Both the position numbers and the translations under genes were made by a program. The notes under the pieces are model-generated. The model did not search any database and was not told where the DNA came from. It worked only from the letters and a program-made list of their open reading frames with translations. Positions 1 to 11,900 of a stretch of 64,000 nucleotides of DNA are shown here, one piece after another; position 1 is the first letter of the stretch, and each line of letters opens with the position of its first letter. The stretch spans positions 334,501-398,500 of the forward strand of contig WPIO01000133.1 of the NCBI GenBank assembly GCA_009760855.2. The letters are read 5' to 3'. Source of the stretch: Cristatella mucedo (lineage: Eukaryota > Bryozoa > Phylactolaemata > Cristatellidae).

Positions 1-1314
1 GTCATGCAGACTGCTGTCACAATGCTGACGATGGCTAGCACAGTGCTCTAACACTGCAGCTGCAGCAGCAGATTCGCTGAACGTCTGCTCTGAGATAATT
101 GCGTCAGCATAAAGTGATTTGGTCGCAACAAGTTCCAGGTAGCCGAGCTCCGAGTCTCGCAGTGCACGATGGAAGGGAAGTATCGTCGGGACGTGAGCTC
201 GCGAGCTAGCTGCTCGTGAGTCGAATCCTTGCAAACAGAGCTCAGTCTCCGTTGTTGGCGAATTCGTTTGAAGTTTGGGCACACCGGATAACTGTGGGAT
301 CGAAAGAAAAGCTGATTCCAACATTCTGAGGCCCAACTCCGGCGATGGTTGCTATACTCGTCGCCTACGTACGGCCTTTGCCTTTTTTATTTGCTCATTC
401 TGGAGAACTCGAAAAAGCGAGTTTTATTTTTAGACCGTCTCAGCAACCGGTCTCCTGGCTGTGCTGCGACCTTTGTCTGACTGACTCGGCAGCTTGTTGG
501 TGCTCGGGTGCTGCTCTCGAGAACTGGCAGTGCACCTGCCGTTCCAGCGAAATGGCAGCGTAGCTCTTAGCAAAGCATGTGTACAACGGGCAGCAGGTAA
601 ACGGCTCCACCCAGATTGCATTGCTAGCTGGACGTCTAAGTGCCCAAGACAGGTGCAGAGCTCAACGTCCACTCTGCTACTTTTAGGAGGCCCCACAGCT
701 ACCGATGGCTATGCAGCTCTGGCTGCCCTCTGACCTCTGGCCTCTGCCTCCCTGCAGGCTTGCTGTGCCAGACCGGCTGGCAACTTAGCACTGATTTTGT
801 GAGTATTTGTAGGTTCGTCGGTAACACTTGCCAGCCGTTGGCATCACTTGAAGAAGCTAAATGCTAGCTAGTGCTACTCCCGAAGGATGCCTACAGGACG
901 AATTTAAGTCTTCGTTTGCTTCACGGTGTCAAACGCTCGGATTCCTGCTTAGCTTTTGGAATTATGGTTCATGGCTCTGCTAAATCAGCTTAGTCTCAGC
1001 TGTTGGGGTGGAGTAGCTGGCAAGGAGGAGACGAGGTTGCAGCTGAGGTATCTGAAGGTTAGCCTCTAAAGTTCCATTAGTTTTATTTTCAAAACGCAGA
1101 AAGATTGAAAGGGGCCGGGCTGGGATGAGACTGAGTGCCATAAGAATTTCGTCTCGAGCTGGAACCAACTACATACGCAACCTCTGGGTCGTCGGTCTAG
1201 TACTCTATTGAATGAGTTGTCAATACTATCAGTGTGCTGCACTCGACACCACAGGCTTAAAGCCTTAGCTTTAAATTTGCATGGCAAGCTCTAGCTGAAG
1301 CCTGGTGTACAGCC
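1..1314. other. Unassigned single-copy-looking sequence
   Basis: Mixed-composition DNA with only short open frames. I see no splice-bounded exon, RNA gene or LINE/SINE tail. It could be intergenic or intronic. Confidence 0.4.
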
Positions 1315-1387
1315 TGTATGTGCGCATGTGTGTGTGTGTGTGTGCACGTGTGTGTGTGCACGTGTGTGTGCACGTGTGTGTGTGTGT

Positions 1388-1472
<85 letters not shown>
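1315..1472. repeat. (TG)n microsatellite with CACG interruptions
   Basis: Alternating TG for about 155 bases. The left half is broken by several GCACG interruptions and the right half, from about 1392, is pure. The long open frames over it (Cys-Val or His-Thr repeats) are artefacts of the dinucleotide period. Confidence 0.95.
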
Positions 1473-1473
<1 letters not shown>

Positions 1474-1915
1474 CTTTGTCATTTTTAATTGCATTTGGGT
1501 CTGGAGCAGGCAGTGCTACTGCAATCGGCCAGCAGAGAGCCAGCAGACCCAGCTACAGTCGGGCTAGGCAGAACCTGGGATGGAGAGACGATCAGCTTGG
1601 TCACTTGGGCAGTGTTGGTCACCTGATCACGTAGCAGGAGTATTCGGTGAAACGCTTCTTCTGTGCTGCATCTACCGGCTGTTCACTTGTAAGCTCGAAA
1701 CGTGACCCCATCGGCTGTCGAAGCAAATGCATGGCCGAAGAGCAAGTACCTGTGGTCACGTTGAACACCTCCTGAGTCTTCGCAGTTAGGTTATAGATTC
1801 TGTCTTCCCCATGTCACCGACCTTAGCAGTTCATATATGCCCATAATCCAAGGAAGCTCCATAGGTTTTTCGTGGCACACTTTTTGAAGAGTGGCCTCAT
1901 GTGACGCATGCTAGG

Positions 1916-1916
<1 letters not shown>
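1473..1916. other. Unassigned spacer between microsatellites
   Basis: Unique-looking sequence between the (TG)n and (CT)n tracts. No gene, splice-bounded exon or repeat tail was recognised. Confidence 0.35.
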
Positions 1917-2013
<97 letters not shown>

Positions 2014-2025
2014 ATCTATATTTTC

Positions 2026-2119
<94 letters not shown>

Positions 2120-2120
2120 A

Positions 2121-2198
<78 letters not shown>

Positions 2199-2240
2199 CC
2201 TCTCTCTCTCTCTCTATCTATCTTTCTATCTATCTTTCTA

Positions 2241-2298
<58 letters not shown>

Positions 2299-2530
2299 CC
2301 CTTTGTTTCAGTATCTCTCTGTCTCTGTATCTCTTTCTCTCTGCCTCTTTCTCTCTCTACCTCTGTGTCTCTCGGTCTCACTGTCTCTCTGTCCACCTGT
2401 CTCTTTGTCTCATTGTCTCTGTCTCTCTCGGTCTTTCTCTATCTCTCTGTCGTCTTTCTGCCTCTGTCTCTCTGTCTCTCTGTTTCTCCGTCTTTCTTTG
2501 TCTCTCTTTGTCTTTCTGTCGTCTCTGTCT
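1917..2530. repeat. Compound (CT)n-(TA)n-(CT)n microsatellite decaying into CTCTGT-type repeats
   Basis: (TC)n to about 1959, (TA)n to about 2010, then about 280 bases of (CT)n with TATC/TTTC interruptions, then degenerate CTCTGT and CTCTTT units. The open frames through it encode only Ser-Leu or Tyr-Ile repeats and are not genes. Confidence 0.95.
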
Positions 2531-3008
2531 CTATATGCTATTCATGTTGTTTATCAAGCATGATACCACTCACCATTCGATCGTGTTTCCTTTGTAGCAA
2601 GTATAAAGCACCTAGAAAGAGATTGAGTTCTCCGAGGGTGCTTTATCAAGTGTACAATTATTATATTTTTTTATATTACTTTCTATCTCACTGGCTTTCT
2701 CTGTCTCTCTCATACGGGCCCCCTCTTTCCCTGTGTAAATTGTCTCTCTGTTTCTCCGTCTTTCTTTGTCTCTCTTTGTCTTTCTGTCGTCTCTGTCTCT
2801 ATATGCTATTCATGTTGTTTATCAAGCATGATACCACTCACCATTCGATCGTGTTTCCTTTGTAGCAAGTATAAAGCACCTAGAAAGAGATTGAGTTCTC
2901 CGAGGGTGCTTTATCAAGTGTACAATTATTATATTTTTTTATATTACTTTCTATCTCACTGGCTTTCTCTGTCTCTCTCATACGGGCCCCCTCTTTCCCT
3001 GTGTAAAT
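2473..3008 (+). repeat. Perfect 268-bp tandem duplication containing a LINE-A 3' tail
   Basis: Copy 1 is 2473-2740 and copy 2 is 2741-3008; I saw no difference between them. Each begins in pyrimidine-rich microsatellite and includes the end of LINE family A (TATCAAGCATGATA, then the TAAAGCACCTAGAAAGAGATT stem and the GTGCTTTATCAAGTG box). Complete identity means either a very recent duplication or an assembly duplication in repetitive sequence. Confidence 0.9.
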
Positions 3009-3282
3009 ACTGCCACTGCCACCCTGCTGCTGCTGTCTGAAGCCGCCGTAGTACCAGAAGAAGAAATAAAGAAGCAGGAAGACCAATTCGTTTAGGCAGA
3101 GGCAGATCAATCAATCAATACCAGAGAATAAACCGATGTAAAGTTTGCTGCTTCTCGTGGTGCAGCCTGTCTAACAACTCAGTTCGAATCAATCACTTTC
3201 AGCAAACCATGGCCGCCGGTATCCACGTGAGCCGCCCTCGGCAGCCGTCTAAGCACACTGCCCGATAATGTCTGCCGGACAT

Positions 3283-3865
3283 ATAATAATAATAAAATAT
3301 AATATAATCTATTTGTTTAGTGCCCTTAGAGAACCGAATCTCTTTCTGGCACTTTACAGATGCTGTATAGAAAGCATTACCAAATGATTGGTGGTAACAT
3401 CTGCAAGCAGCAGGCGCTGTGTAAGCATGTAAATGCACAGGAAGAACGAATCAGAAAGACCCACAGAATTCCGTAAGAAAAAGGTGCAATTTAAGCTTCT
3501 TTGAAATGTTGTCGTGTCAAGAAACGTTGTGGCATGCATCGGTAGTGAGTTCCAGACTTTGAGAGCATAAGAACTACAGGCACGGTCTCCAAAGGATTTG
3601 AGGTTTGTACGAGGTATGGCTACAGGATTCGAGTCAGAACAGCTGGTTGCACAATTCTTCGCCTGGTGAGGGAGTAGTTCTGATAGGTAGGCTGGAGCCA
3701 GAGAATGCAAGGACCTAACCGGAAGTGACAGAACCTTGAAGTTGATGTGCTGATTGATTAGCAGCCAGTGCAGGTCGGGGAGAAGTCAGGGGCTGTGGAG
3801 ATTAAGCTCACGGCAGATTAGCCTAGCCGCAGAGTTTGCACTAACTGTAAGCCCCTGACATCCAA
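3283..3865 (-). mobile_element. LINE family A (variant A2), 3' end, 5'-truncated
   Basis: CR1/L2-like non-LTR retrotransposon fragment. On the minus strand it encodes the C-terminal end of the reverse-transcriptase ORF (APAYLSELLPHQAK, then [21 protein letters not shown]) and ends in the TCTCTAAGGGCACT box and an AT-rich (ATT)n-like tail at 3283-3310. The subterminal segment ACAGATGCTGTATA marks a variant shared with the copy at 34.1 kb. The reading frame is partly open but lacks the catalytic domain. Confidence 0.8.
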
Positions 3866-3884
3866 CTGATCAAGCCATACGGGT

Positions 3885-4060
3885 ATACATCTACATCGGT
3901 AACTCGGCAAAGCCACATCTATGACTATGCGGATGCTCCCCGGGAGTTTTCCATACCCTACCCGAAGCCTGAGCGGTATTCGGTACGCATGCAGTAGCCA
4001 ATAGACTTCATCTCAAACAGCAAAGAGAGAGAGAGAGTGAGAGAAAGAGTGAGAGAGAGA

Positions 4061-4136
<76 letters not shown>

Positions 4137-4440
4137 CACAGCTGAGTCAAAAGGTCAGTCAAGATATTGAGTCGCATGGAAGAAGCAGCACAGGACGGCT
4201 GGAAAGGATGTGCCATAGTCGGCAGCAGGAGAGAGAATGTCGTTGAGTAAAAATCTTACTCTCTATGACCTGCAGAGCAAAAGCTTCTTATGCCTACCGT
4301 CTCAAAGCAGAGGAATGGGTCATCTAATCCATTCCCCATTGAGGACCTCGAGGGGGCACGAGGAGGTTGAAACCGGTTCACCAAGTCTGGTATGTACGAA
4401 GGAGTCCAGCCGTAGCAGACCTTGTGGGTCAGCCTAATAA
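3885..4440 (-). mobile_element. LINE family B 3' end with an internal (GA)n expansion
   Basis: Minus-strand fragment of the second LINE family, recognised by the 3'-end block that recurs at 8.7, 17.0, 24.2, 35.8 and 58.6 kb (revcomp of ATGGCTCATCCTTTTCAG and the GAGACGAAGTCTG block). It is continued at 4680-4830 after an interruption by two LINE-A tails. Confidence 0.7.
4023..4134. repeat. (GA)n microsatellite inside LINE family B
   Basis: About 110 bases of GA located where other family-B copies read CAACAAAGAGAAAGTGGGAAGC. The tract appears to have expanded from this GA-rich seed within the element. Confidence 0.9.
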
Positions 4441-4474
4441 CTTTACTCTGTATCCGTTGAGCAACCGAAAGCCG

Positions 4475-4680
4475 TCATCCGAATGTAAAGCGCCTAGAAA
4501 GAGATTAAGTTCTCTGAGGGCGCTTTATCAAGTGCATTATTTTTATTATTATCCATCAGCAAAGGAAGCAAGTGGCTGAAGCCCTCGGTTTTTTCCTTTT
4601 GCAGCAAATGTAAAGCGCCTAGAGAGAGATTGAGTTCTCTGAGGGTGCTTTATCAAGTGCATTATTGTTATTATTATTAC
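4475..4680 (+). mobile_element. Two consecutive LINE-A 3' tails
   Basis: Two short plus-strand terminal fragments (about 4475-4552 and 4560-4680). Both carry the TGTAAAGCGCCTAGA(A/G)AGAGATT motif, the CTCTGAGGG(C/T)GCTTTATCAAGTGCATTA motif and a short ATT-rich tail. They are severely 5'-truncated and interrupt the minus-strand family-B copy. Confidence 0.8.
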
Positions 4681-4830
4681 TGTCAATTAGCCTTGCAGCC
4701 GTATTCATCGCCAGTTTCAGTGGCATAATGGCTTTTTCGGTAGCCCAGCAAAATATAAATTGCATTAATTGAGCCCAGGCTGAAAGAGGGAGCCAGTTGA
4801 GTTTTGTGCAAGCCACCCTGGTAGACCATC
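4680..4830 (-). mobile_element. LINE family B fragment (continuation of 3885-4440)
   Basis: The minus strand encodes a degraded version of the family-B segment KAIMPLKLAMNTAARLI, found as KAIRPLQQTMNVAARLV at 35.3 kb. It belongs to the C-terminal part of the RT ORF. Confidence 0.6.
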
Positions 4831-5485
4831 ACTAATCTTAGATACGAATCTGATGCTGCTCAAGCTGCTGTTTGGCAGTGGCTGGCTGGAATAAACGAGC
4901 CTCTCGTCTGCCGATCTCGCCGGGTAAGACCGGTGAAATCTCTTTCTGCAATCTCTGGCCAGTGAGCAACGTCTGCACATCATCCTTGCCGTTCTCCCCT
5001 TGCTTCCGTCCGGGGGCGTGGCCTCGCGAAAGAGAAATGCAGCAGCCGACAGACAGTCAGAGGCTGCAGCTGACTGGCAGTTGGGTCGATGTGAGCCTCG
5101 GACCAGCTACAAGGTCGCCGATCTGCAGCTGTCCTCGTTCGCCAGACGACCGGGCGGCTGCTTTAGCCGAGCGGCGTCTCGATTCACCTCTGCCCTCGGT
5201 CAGCTGGGCCCGGACCGAATTTGCGCTGCAGTGATGTGTCCCAGCAGCCGCCACCGAGCGCCGAACGTTGGCACCTCGAGAAGAAGTTCGTGCATCGCGG
5301 TACGTCTGCAAGCGCGGCTCAGCCGCTGCATGTTGCCACACGAATGCTAGCAAGAATAATTATAATAGCAATTATAATAATCATAATTGTCATCGTGCTT
5401 TATTAAAGACATGTCGCCTTGTGTCTGCAATCGGTCCGGCTGCTCCTCGGTGCTACATTCAATCACTCAGGTTGCTCTTAGGGTG
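4831..5485. other. Unassigned, moderately GC-rich sequence
   Basis: Overlapping short open frames on both strands, typical of GC-rich DNA. No splice-bounded exon or known domain was recognised. A short AT-rich (ATAATTATA)-like patch lies at about 5350-5400. Confidence 0.3.
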
Positions 5486-5622
5486 GAGCAGCAGCAGCAA
5501 GCAGCAGCAGCAGCTGCTGCTGCTTCGTCTCAATAAAGCTGAAGGGTAGTAGTGTACTCCTAAGGGATGTCACCCGGTCTTGGGGGCAGGGCAATAGCTG
5601 CTGCTGCTGCTGCTGCTGCTGC
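5486..5622. repeat. CAG/CTG triplet clusters
   Basis: CAG repeats run directly into CTG repeats at 5486-5523, forming a self-complementary hairpin. A (CTG)n run lies at about 5597-5622. Not in a credible coding frame. Confidence 0.8.
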
Positions 5623-5650
5623 TCTTTTCTCTTCTTTCGAATATCAGGTC

Positions 5651-5728
5651 GACGTGGCGTGATCAGTGATCATGTCGTCATGACGTGGCATGATCAGTGA
5701 TCATGTCATCATGACGTGGCATGATCAG
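5651..5728. repeat. 31-bp tandem repeat with nested palindromes, 2.5 copies
   Basis: Copies at 5651-5681, 5682-5712 and a partial copy at 5713-5728. Each contains GACGTGGC followed by TGATCAGTGATCATG, a near-perfect palindrome. GACGTGG resembles the core of ATF6/XBP1-type bZIP sites. A regulatory role is only inference. Confidence 0.75.
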
Positions 5729-7138
5729 CTGAAGCCTTGTTTCTATGAGTTTGCTGGCGGTGCCACTGCGCACGCCAGCTCTTCCGACGTTCAAATTTGA
5801 AGCTCGTGGCTTAGAATTTGCACTGCTTCAGCTGTGTCTGTCTGTCGGCGTCCCTGGAGCCGAGCTGACACGGCATGCCTGAGCTGCCGATTTCGCAGAA
5901 TTTGGTGGCTCCGGAATGTTATGCACGGTCAACGAACAAACGTGTTTGCCGCGCCCTTCCAGGTGTAGCTAAGTGCAACAGTAAGGAATGTGTCCGTCTG
6001 TCTGTCTGCCGTCAGCCTCGTTGAAAGTTCATCTGAAACTGCAACCCTGCTACTGCAGCCCTCTCCAGCATCACTTCTGCCACAGTCGCTGTCGGCTAAG
6101 GGCCTTGGCAGACGAGCAGCGCTGGTTGCTGGCAAAAGTGCCATACATGCAGGCAGCAGACAAGGGAGCAACTCCAGACCTGCCAGAGCCGGCGTCTCTT
6201 GGAACCATTAACCTGGTATCTATCTCAGAGCAGTTGGCCAATGGCCAGCAGCGCACAGCAGGATGTACCTGAGAAGGCCTTGCCCTCAGCGGATAAGATG
6301 TGCATACTGGCAGGCGTTCCGGCTGCTGCTGCACTGAGGCAGGGGCAGCAGCAGCAGCAGCAGCCGGAACCCGGCAGAGGCTTTAGCCGAAAGCATTTGG
6401 ACGATTTTTCAATTTTGCGAGAGCAAATGTATTGGTAGAGTACGCGTGATGCTTCCTGCTGTAGACGAGAGCTACGTGTATCCGGTGGGTGTTGGGTGCA
6501 GCAGGGATATCATGGCAGCCTTCCCAAATTGCCTTGACCACGGCCTCGGTCCGGATGACAGGTCGGATAGAGCAAGGTGCCAGGCTAACCTCCAAGTCAC
6601 CGGACGCCATCTGCAGGTGGCTGCTGCTGCTACTGCTCAATCTGCCATCGTTCCAGCCTGTCGAGGACACACACGCACAAGCATGCACGCACAAGCGTGC
6701 TCGCATGTACACATGTACCAGCACTGGCTCCCACAAGCACTCCCTCAGTCGGCAGCGGCTCGAAAGAATGTCAGCTCGAGCTTCTGCTCTGTCCCCAGTT
6801 GCATAGCAACTAGCTACCCCGAGAAACACGTTGGCAGTGGTGCATCACTCTGCAGTACCTGCCGCCATCGCTCCTGCCTCTGCCGATGCTACAGTGCAGT
6901 GCCTCCAGTTCCCGGAGGCGCTCCATCGTTCTCCATAAGAACCACTGTAAGCGTTCGTGCGGCACCTCTCGTGCACCTCATTCGATCGGAGTGACCGGGA
7001 GGGCGACTGTGGCAGTGACCTAAATGTTCGCAACTGAGAAGTAAAGCCGCAAGAGATTTCCCATGCTGCCAGCATAGAGCAATACCAGAAGTGGGCTGGG
7101 CTTTCACCTGCTCCTGCTCCTGCTGCTTCTGCTCTTTC
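5729..7138. other. Unassigned sequence with CAG and TGCACGCACA patches
   Basis: No gene recognised. A short (CAG)n lies at about 6343-6363, and an alternating CACACACGCACAAGCATGCACGC-like patch at about 6668-6705. Confidence 0.3.
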
Positions 7139-7770
7139 CCTTTTGGCTGGGCTGCCAAAGAAAGCTATTAGGCCACTGCAGCAGACTATTAATATGGCTG
7201 CAAGGCTAGTCTCCAAGTCCCAGTGGTTTGAGCACGTGTCTCCTTTGCTAAAAGAGCTCGGATGAATAGTGGTTGAGCAACGGTTACAGAGCAAAGTTCT
7301 TACAATGACCCATAAGGCCCGACACGGCTTTGGTCCTTCGTACCTACCTGAACTGCAGCATTAGTTTCAGCCTGTTTTCGCCCTCAGGTCCTATATAGAC
7401 AATAAATTAGCTGTTCCATTCCTCAGCTCAAAGACTGTTGGCGAGAGAAGCTTTAGCTCTGCAGGTCCTAGACTGTGGAACTCGCTTCCACAATTCTTAC
7501 GCAACGACAACTACTTTCCTGCTGCCGACTATGGCTCATCCTTTTCAGCGGACCTGAGCTGCTACTTCCATGCTACTCACTACCTCAACTGCTCTCCTGA
7601 CTCTGCTATGCTTCCCACTTTCTCTTTGTTGCGTGAGATGAAGTCTGTTGGCTACCGAATGCATACCGGAAGCTGCTTAGGCTGTGAGGGGCTATACAAA
7701 ACTCTCCTGCGTAACGCCCACATGGTCTTCACGATTTTGTGGAGTTACAGACGGAGATACATAACATTAT
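7139..7770 (+). mobile_element. LINE family B 3' end, frameshifted
   Basis: Plus-strand C-terminal part of the family-B RT ORF. It starts at [10 protein letters not shown]..., runs through SQWFEHVSPLLKELG, then the conserved block encoding FSSAGPRLWNSLPQFLRND, and ends in GTGGAGTTACAGACGGAGATACATAACATTA. Stops and a frameshift interrupt it. Confidence 0.8.
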
Positions 7771-8105
7771 TTTACTGCTCCTGCTCCTGCTCCTACTGCT
7801 CCTGCTCGTACTGCTTCTGATTCTGCGCCTGCTGCTCCGGTTTCTGCTCTTGCTCCTCCTGCTGCTCCTGCTCCTGCCGCTGTCCTCCTTCTCTTGCTCC
7901 TTCTCCTCCTCTTCCTTCTCTTCCTATTCGTCCTAATCTTCCTTTTATTCGTCCTCCTCTTCCTCCTCCTCATATTTCTCCTCGTACTCCTCTTCCTACT
8001 CGTCCTTCCTTCATACTCGTCCTCTTTCTATGAGTACTCCTCTTCCTCCTCCTCCTCCTCCTCAACCTCCTTGTCTTCCTCCTCCTCCTCCTCCTGCTTG
8101 TCGGA
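7771..8105. repeat. Pyrimidine-rich CTG/CTC/CTT triplet tract
   Basis: About 330 bases of almost pure pyrimidine on the plus strand (CTCCTG, CTCCTT, TCCTCC units), starting exactly at the 3' end of a LINE-B copy. This suggests it grew from the element's terminal simple repeat. The Leu/Ser-rich open frames are artefacts. Confidence 0.9.
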
Positions 8106-8325
8106 AAGCCTTCACTCGTCGGCGAAGATAGCTTAATTTCGTTGCTTTGTCACGATCTTCTTTGTGACGGTCATCATCAGAGCCACATCAAAGATTATAA
8201 TCGATGTAGTCAAGCCAAGCCTAGCCAAGCATGAATAAACAGGAGACATTCAAGACGGTGGTTAGCAGGACCCCCTCACTCTTGCCATGCAATCAATCAT
8301 GTGTAACTATGCATGCAAAGTGCAT
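8106..8325. other. Unassigned spacer
   Basis: No feature recognised. Confidence 0.3.
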
Positions 8326-8645
8326 GAGAAAAGATAAGTTACCGGTGTGTAATGACAGCTGAGCAGAGCAGACGTTCTTTGAGCTGAGACTGGAATCGTG
8401 CGATGTGGTTACCGAAGCAAGAAACGATTTCCAGACTTTTGGTGCAGAATAGCCTAGGGCTTGATTGCCGAAAGATTTCAGTTTAGTGCTCATGGTATTG
8501 AAGTCAATTCGAAGCTTTTTATTCAGCCGTGAAAGTAGCTGAATAGAAGCGAAGTGTGCCGTGGCAGCTACCTAGCTGAAGACAGCCCAGCCGAGGTGAT
8601 GAGTTTTTAGCCAGCTGCAGACGATTTAGGGACACGGGTCAGAAT
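8326..8645 (-). mobile_element. Old LINE fragment, RT C-terminus
   Basis: The minus strand encodes a diverged STKLKSFGNQA..YSAPKVWKSF segment. This corresponds to the [23 protein letters not shown] block of family A. No tail is preserved. Confidence 0.55.
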
Positions 8646-8699
8646 TTATGAATAGAATGAACTGTAGCAATGTGGACACTATGTCCCAAAGGTGTATTG

Positions 8700-8965
8700 A
8701 GCGATCTCCGTCAGTAACTCAACAAAGTCATAAAGACCATGTGGGTGTTACGCAGGAGAGTTTTGCATAGCCCCCTCACAGCCCAAGCGGCTCTCGGTAC
8801 GCATTCGGTGGCCAACAGACTTCGTCTCACACAACAAAGAGAAAGTGGGAAGCATAGCAGAGTCAGGAGAGCAGTTAAGGTAGTGAGTAGCATAGAAGTA
8901 GCAGTTCAGGACAGCTGAAGAAGATGTGCCATAGTCGGCAGTTGGAGAGTAGTTGTCGTTCATAC
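8700..8965 (-). mobile_element. LINE family B 3' end
   Basis: Minus-strand terminal fragment (revcomp of the GTTACTGACGGAG...CCACATGGTCTTTATGACTTTGTTGAG block plus the CTACTTCTATGCTACTCACTACC block). Strongly 5'-truncated. Confidence 0.75.
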
Positions 8966-8984
8966 AAACAAACAAACTGGTGGC

Positions 8985-11900
8985 CACGATTTAGAATACA
9001 TGGGATAGCATGTTCTATAAATTTAAACTGCTTAAATTAGTAAGAAAAGCAGCATGAATATAATTATACATTGAATCTACAGACCACTCAAAGGTGGAAA
9101 CCTTCTTTTAGTTTGTATCCTATCATGAAGATGAGCAAGTACCAACGTTTCCAACTCGCATGCTTAGCCACCTGAGCTTCATTCGTGGTCTCAGGTGCAG
9201 GACTACGAGGAAGATTCGGGGTGAAACTAATAATTCTTTGAGAAATGCATGCGGCCATGTTTCGCATCATGCCAACCCTGTAGCCTTTTGCTGATAGTTT
9301 TGGATAGCTGTTCAGGTCTTCCTGAATTGACATGGTGACAACGTTAACTGCCCATTAGGGGGGGTCACTTCACTTGAGCTATGAAGAGTATTGTCAGCCG
9401 GAACATCAATAAGAAGGAAAATCAATTGAATATTGCATCCTCGGAATAAACTGCATTTGAATTAAAACACTTCGCCCACGCTGGGAAGTAAACCTTTTGA
9501 TAGGTTAGTCATTGTATTCGCAGTGTCATTATGCATAAACAGTCAGAGGACAATACCGTCGTACAGGGCAAATGCTGTCAGGAGCAGTGTTCGTTAGCTT
9601 CTTTTAAATGTTGGCACATCATTCCCAATGTCCGTGCAAATCTTAATCGTCTTTCTCTCTCAATTCTGACATTATTATCGTGAGTTCCAGACAAATCAGC
9701 ACTGGGGCCAAGGCAGGACCAAGCTGGACCGAGGCAATAACGTTAGCACCAACCGTGGTGCCCAGAATGTCCTCGGTCGCACGAAGGAGGAGAGAAATTC
9801 GAGAAGAAGTATGTCGTCTGAATCATGACTGGAAATTTTACTTCATGTCATTCTCGTCTCTGCCGTTTTCCGACATGTTTTTCACACGCTTTTCTAAAAA
9901 TCTCAGACAATGGAAAATGAGTCGTGCTGAATGGCCTATCGATTTCGTTCGTCTAAGAATCAAGTTATAGTCTTCGTAGCTATGTTCTGGACATTTGTCA
10001 TTTGCTTTTGTGCCTGTTTAAGCCAGAAACCATTGCATCCGACTAACGAGATGCGACCGCCTGCCTGCATTCACCTGTAAGACTGTAAGCAGTGTAGCTA
10101 CTCCAAAGCAGACATGCTTTCAGGAGGCTAGAAAAAAAGATGCATTCGCAGGCAGGCTAGAAAATGTGTTTTGAAGGACAGTATGGTATAGTGTGTTCGC
10201 TTGTGATTAATGTGTCTGTACGCAATGATGAACGTGCACAACAGCGAGATGAGTTTTTTTCATTCCACACCAGTGGCAACCAAGATGGCCGGAGTGGTTG
10301 ACCAGCAAACCAGCTGGGTTAGTACAATCAAAGAAGTGAACCAGCCCCTTTCCCCGGCATTATGGCTGCATATGCTTGGGTTCATGTCTGTATATGCATT
10401 TTTAGCTCCATTTGTGCGGGCCTAAACTGCTATTGTCAAGTACGGTTGGCGGCTCGACCAAGCAATGAGAGCAGGCGCACTCGTGAGACAATTCTGGTTC
10501 GGTCTGGTTCCACTTAGCTGGCTTGGTTCTGGGTACAGAATCCTAATTGAATCGCTCTTGAGCATCAATTGCCAATTGAGCGACAATGCACACCCGAGAG
10601 AGCAAGGGAGAGCTGATTGGTGGAATGACGCGAAGCTGATCTGGGCAGCAGCCTAATCTCCAGTTCTGCTGGAAGCTCCTAGCTGACAGCCTGCCCAGAA
10701 GAGCCAATGGTCGATTTGCATACTTCGCCCACACATCCATTCAGGCAGCTGAGAAAATCTCTATATGTCTTCGTGGAGCCGTTGTGACGGTCACTGCTTT
10801 TAAGATAGATCGAGCACTGAGCCAGCTCAGCAACCTATTTAGCAGAGAGTTTGCTACAGATGAAACATCCAGGCAGGTTGCCAATTCGCACTGGCCAATA
10901 GGTTGATTAAGTCTTGCCTGTGACACGATTAGCTTTCAATGAGATGAGCAGGGCAGGTTGATGCTCACGTACAGTTTGCTCATTGTAATCTAGCTAAGTG
11001 CGACTTCTGGGGGATGTAGGCACACTCAGACATTGTCCAGGGCCTAGCCCTTGACTTTGGGTCAAGCGATTGTTAGCTCGTCTGTGCATGGAGCTCTGCC
11101 CAGGGTTGGTCCTGGGGGGCTACCACAATTCGGCATGCATCCTCAGCGTACACCCTCGGCAGCAGTGCCTGTGTCACGGTCGGCCCTCAACTGCTGCCAG
11201 CCTCTTCAAAGCTTATCGAGGTTTCGTGGAAAGATTTGAAGCAAAGATGACTGGCAGTTAAATATAGAATAATAGTAGGAATATTAATAGTAACAATAAT
11301 AAAGAGTAGTGAAAAGACACTTAACTGGCACTAGCAATAGTTGTGAAAAGCTGTGGCCGGCTACTACCCGTGATATTCTGTCAATTACGCAGAACTTGTG
11401 AGCATGCAATGGAATCGAGATGACTGTGACTAATTATGAATGCAATGGAGTTCGAGCAGAAGTCCTAGTTGACCGCATACTAACAGGAGAAGAACGGCCT
11501 TTAACTGCATACTCAATTACACACACTGTAACTGCTCCATTATATCTTTGGATACATAGGCAAGATCTGGTTTTTCGTTGTTACTTAACAGCTGGCAGCA
11601 GCTAATTCAGCCACCGAGATCCGCAAGTTCAGAAGTCTGCTCGCTGACATCGAAGATGACAATCACTAGCTAGGTATATAAAGAGGGCAATCGCTAGTTA
11701 GATAAACTCTGTAGCCGTCAATCAAAGTATAACGAAAACAGAAATGCTATTAATTGAGGAGGCTTTTGTTGCTCACCATTAATTCCACAGACTCAATCGT
11801 GCGCTTTCGGCAGATATTAGCTTGATGCATTTATTGTGCTTGAGAAGTGTATTCGCGAACTTCAGTCAAAGATAGGAACTTACTAAGTCGTCGCAAGCAA

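Noticed and set aside
1901-2597. Long Ser-Leu and Tyr-Ile open frames (also at 15.9-16.6, 20.1-20.9, 25.7-26.4 and 32.8-33.3 kb)
   Set aside because: They are translations of dinucleotide or hexanucleotide microsatellites, open in several frames and on both strands, with no non-repetitive core.
9088-9333. 81-codon ATG-started minus-strand frame as a gene
   Set aside because: No known motif, weak start context, and no convincing donor or acceptor. The length is within chance expectation for 64 kb in six frames.
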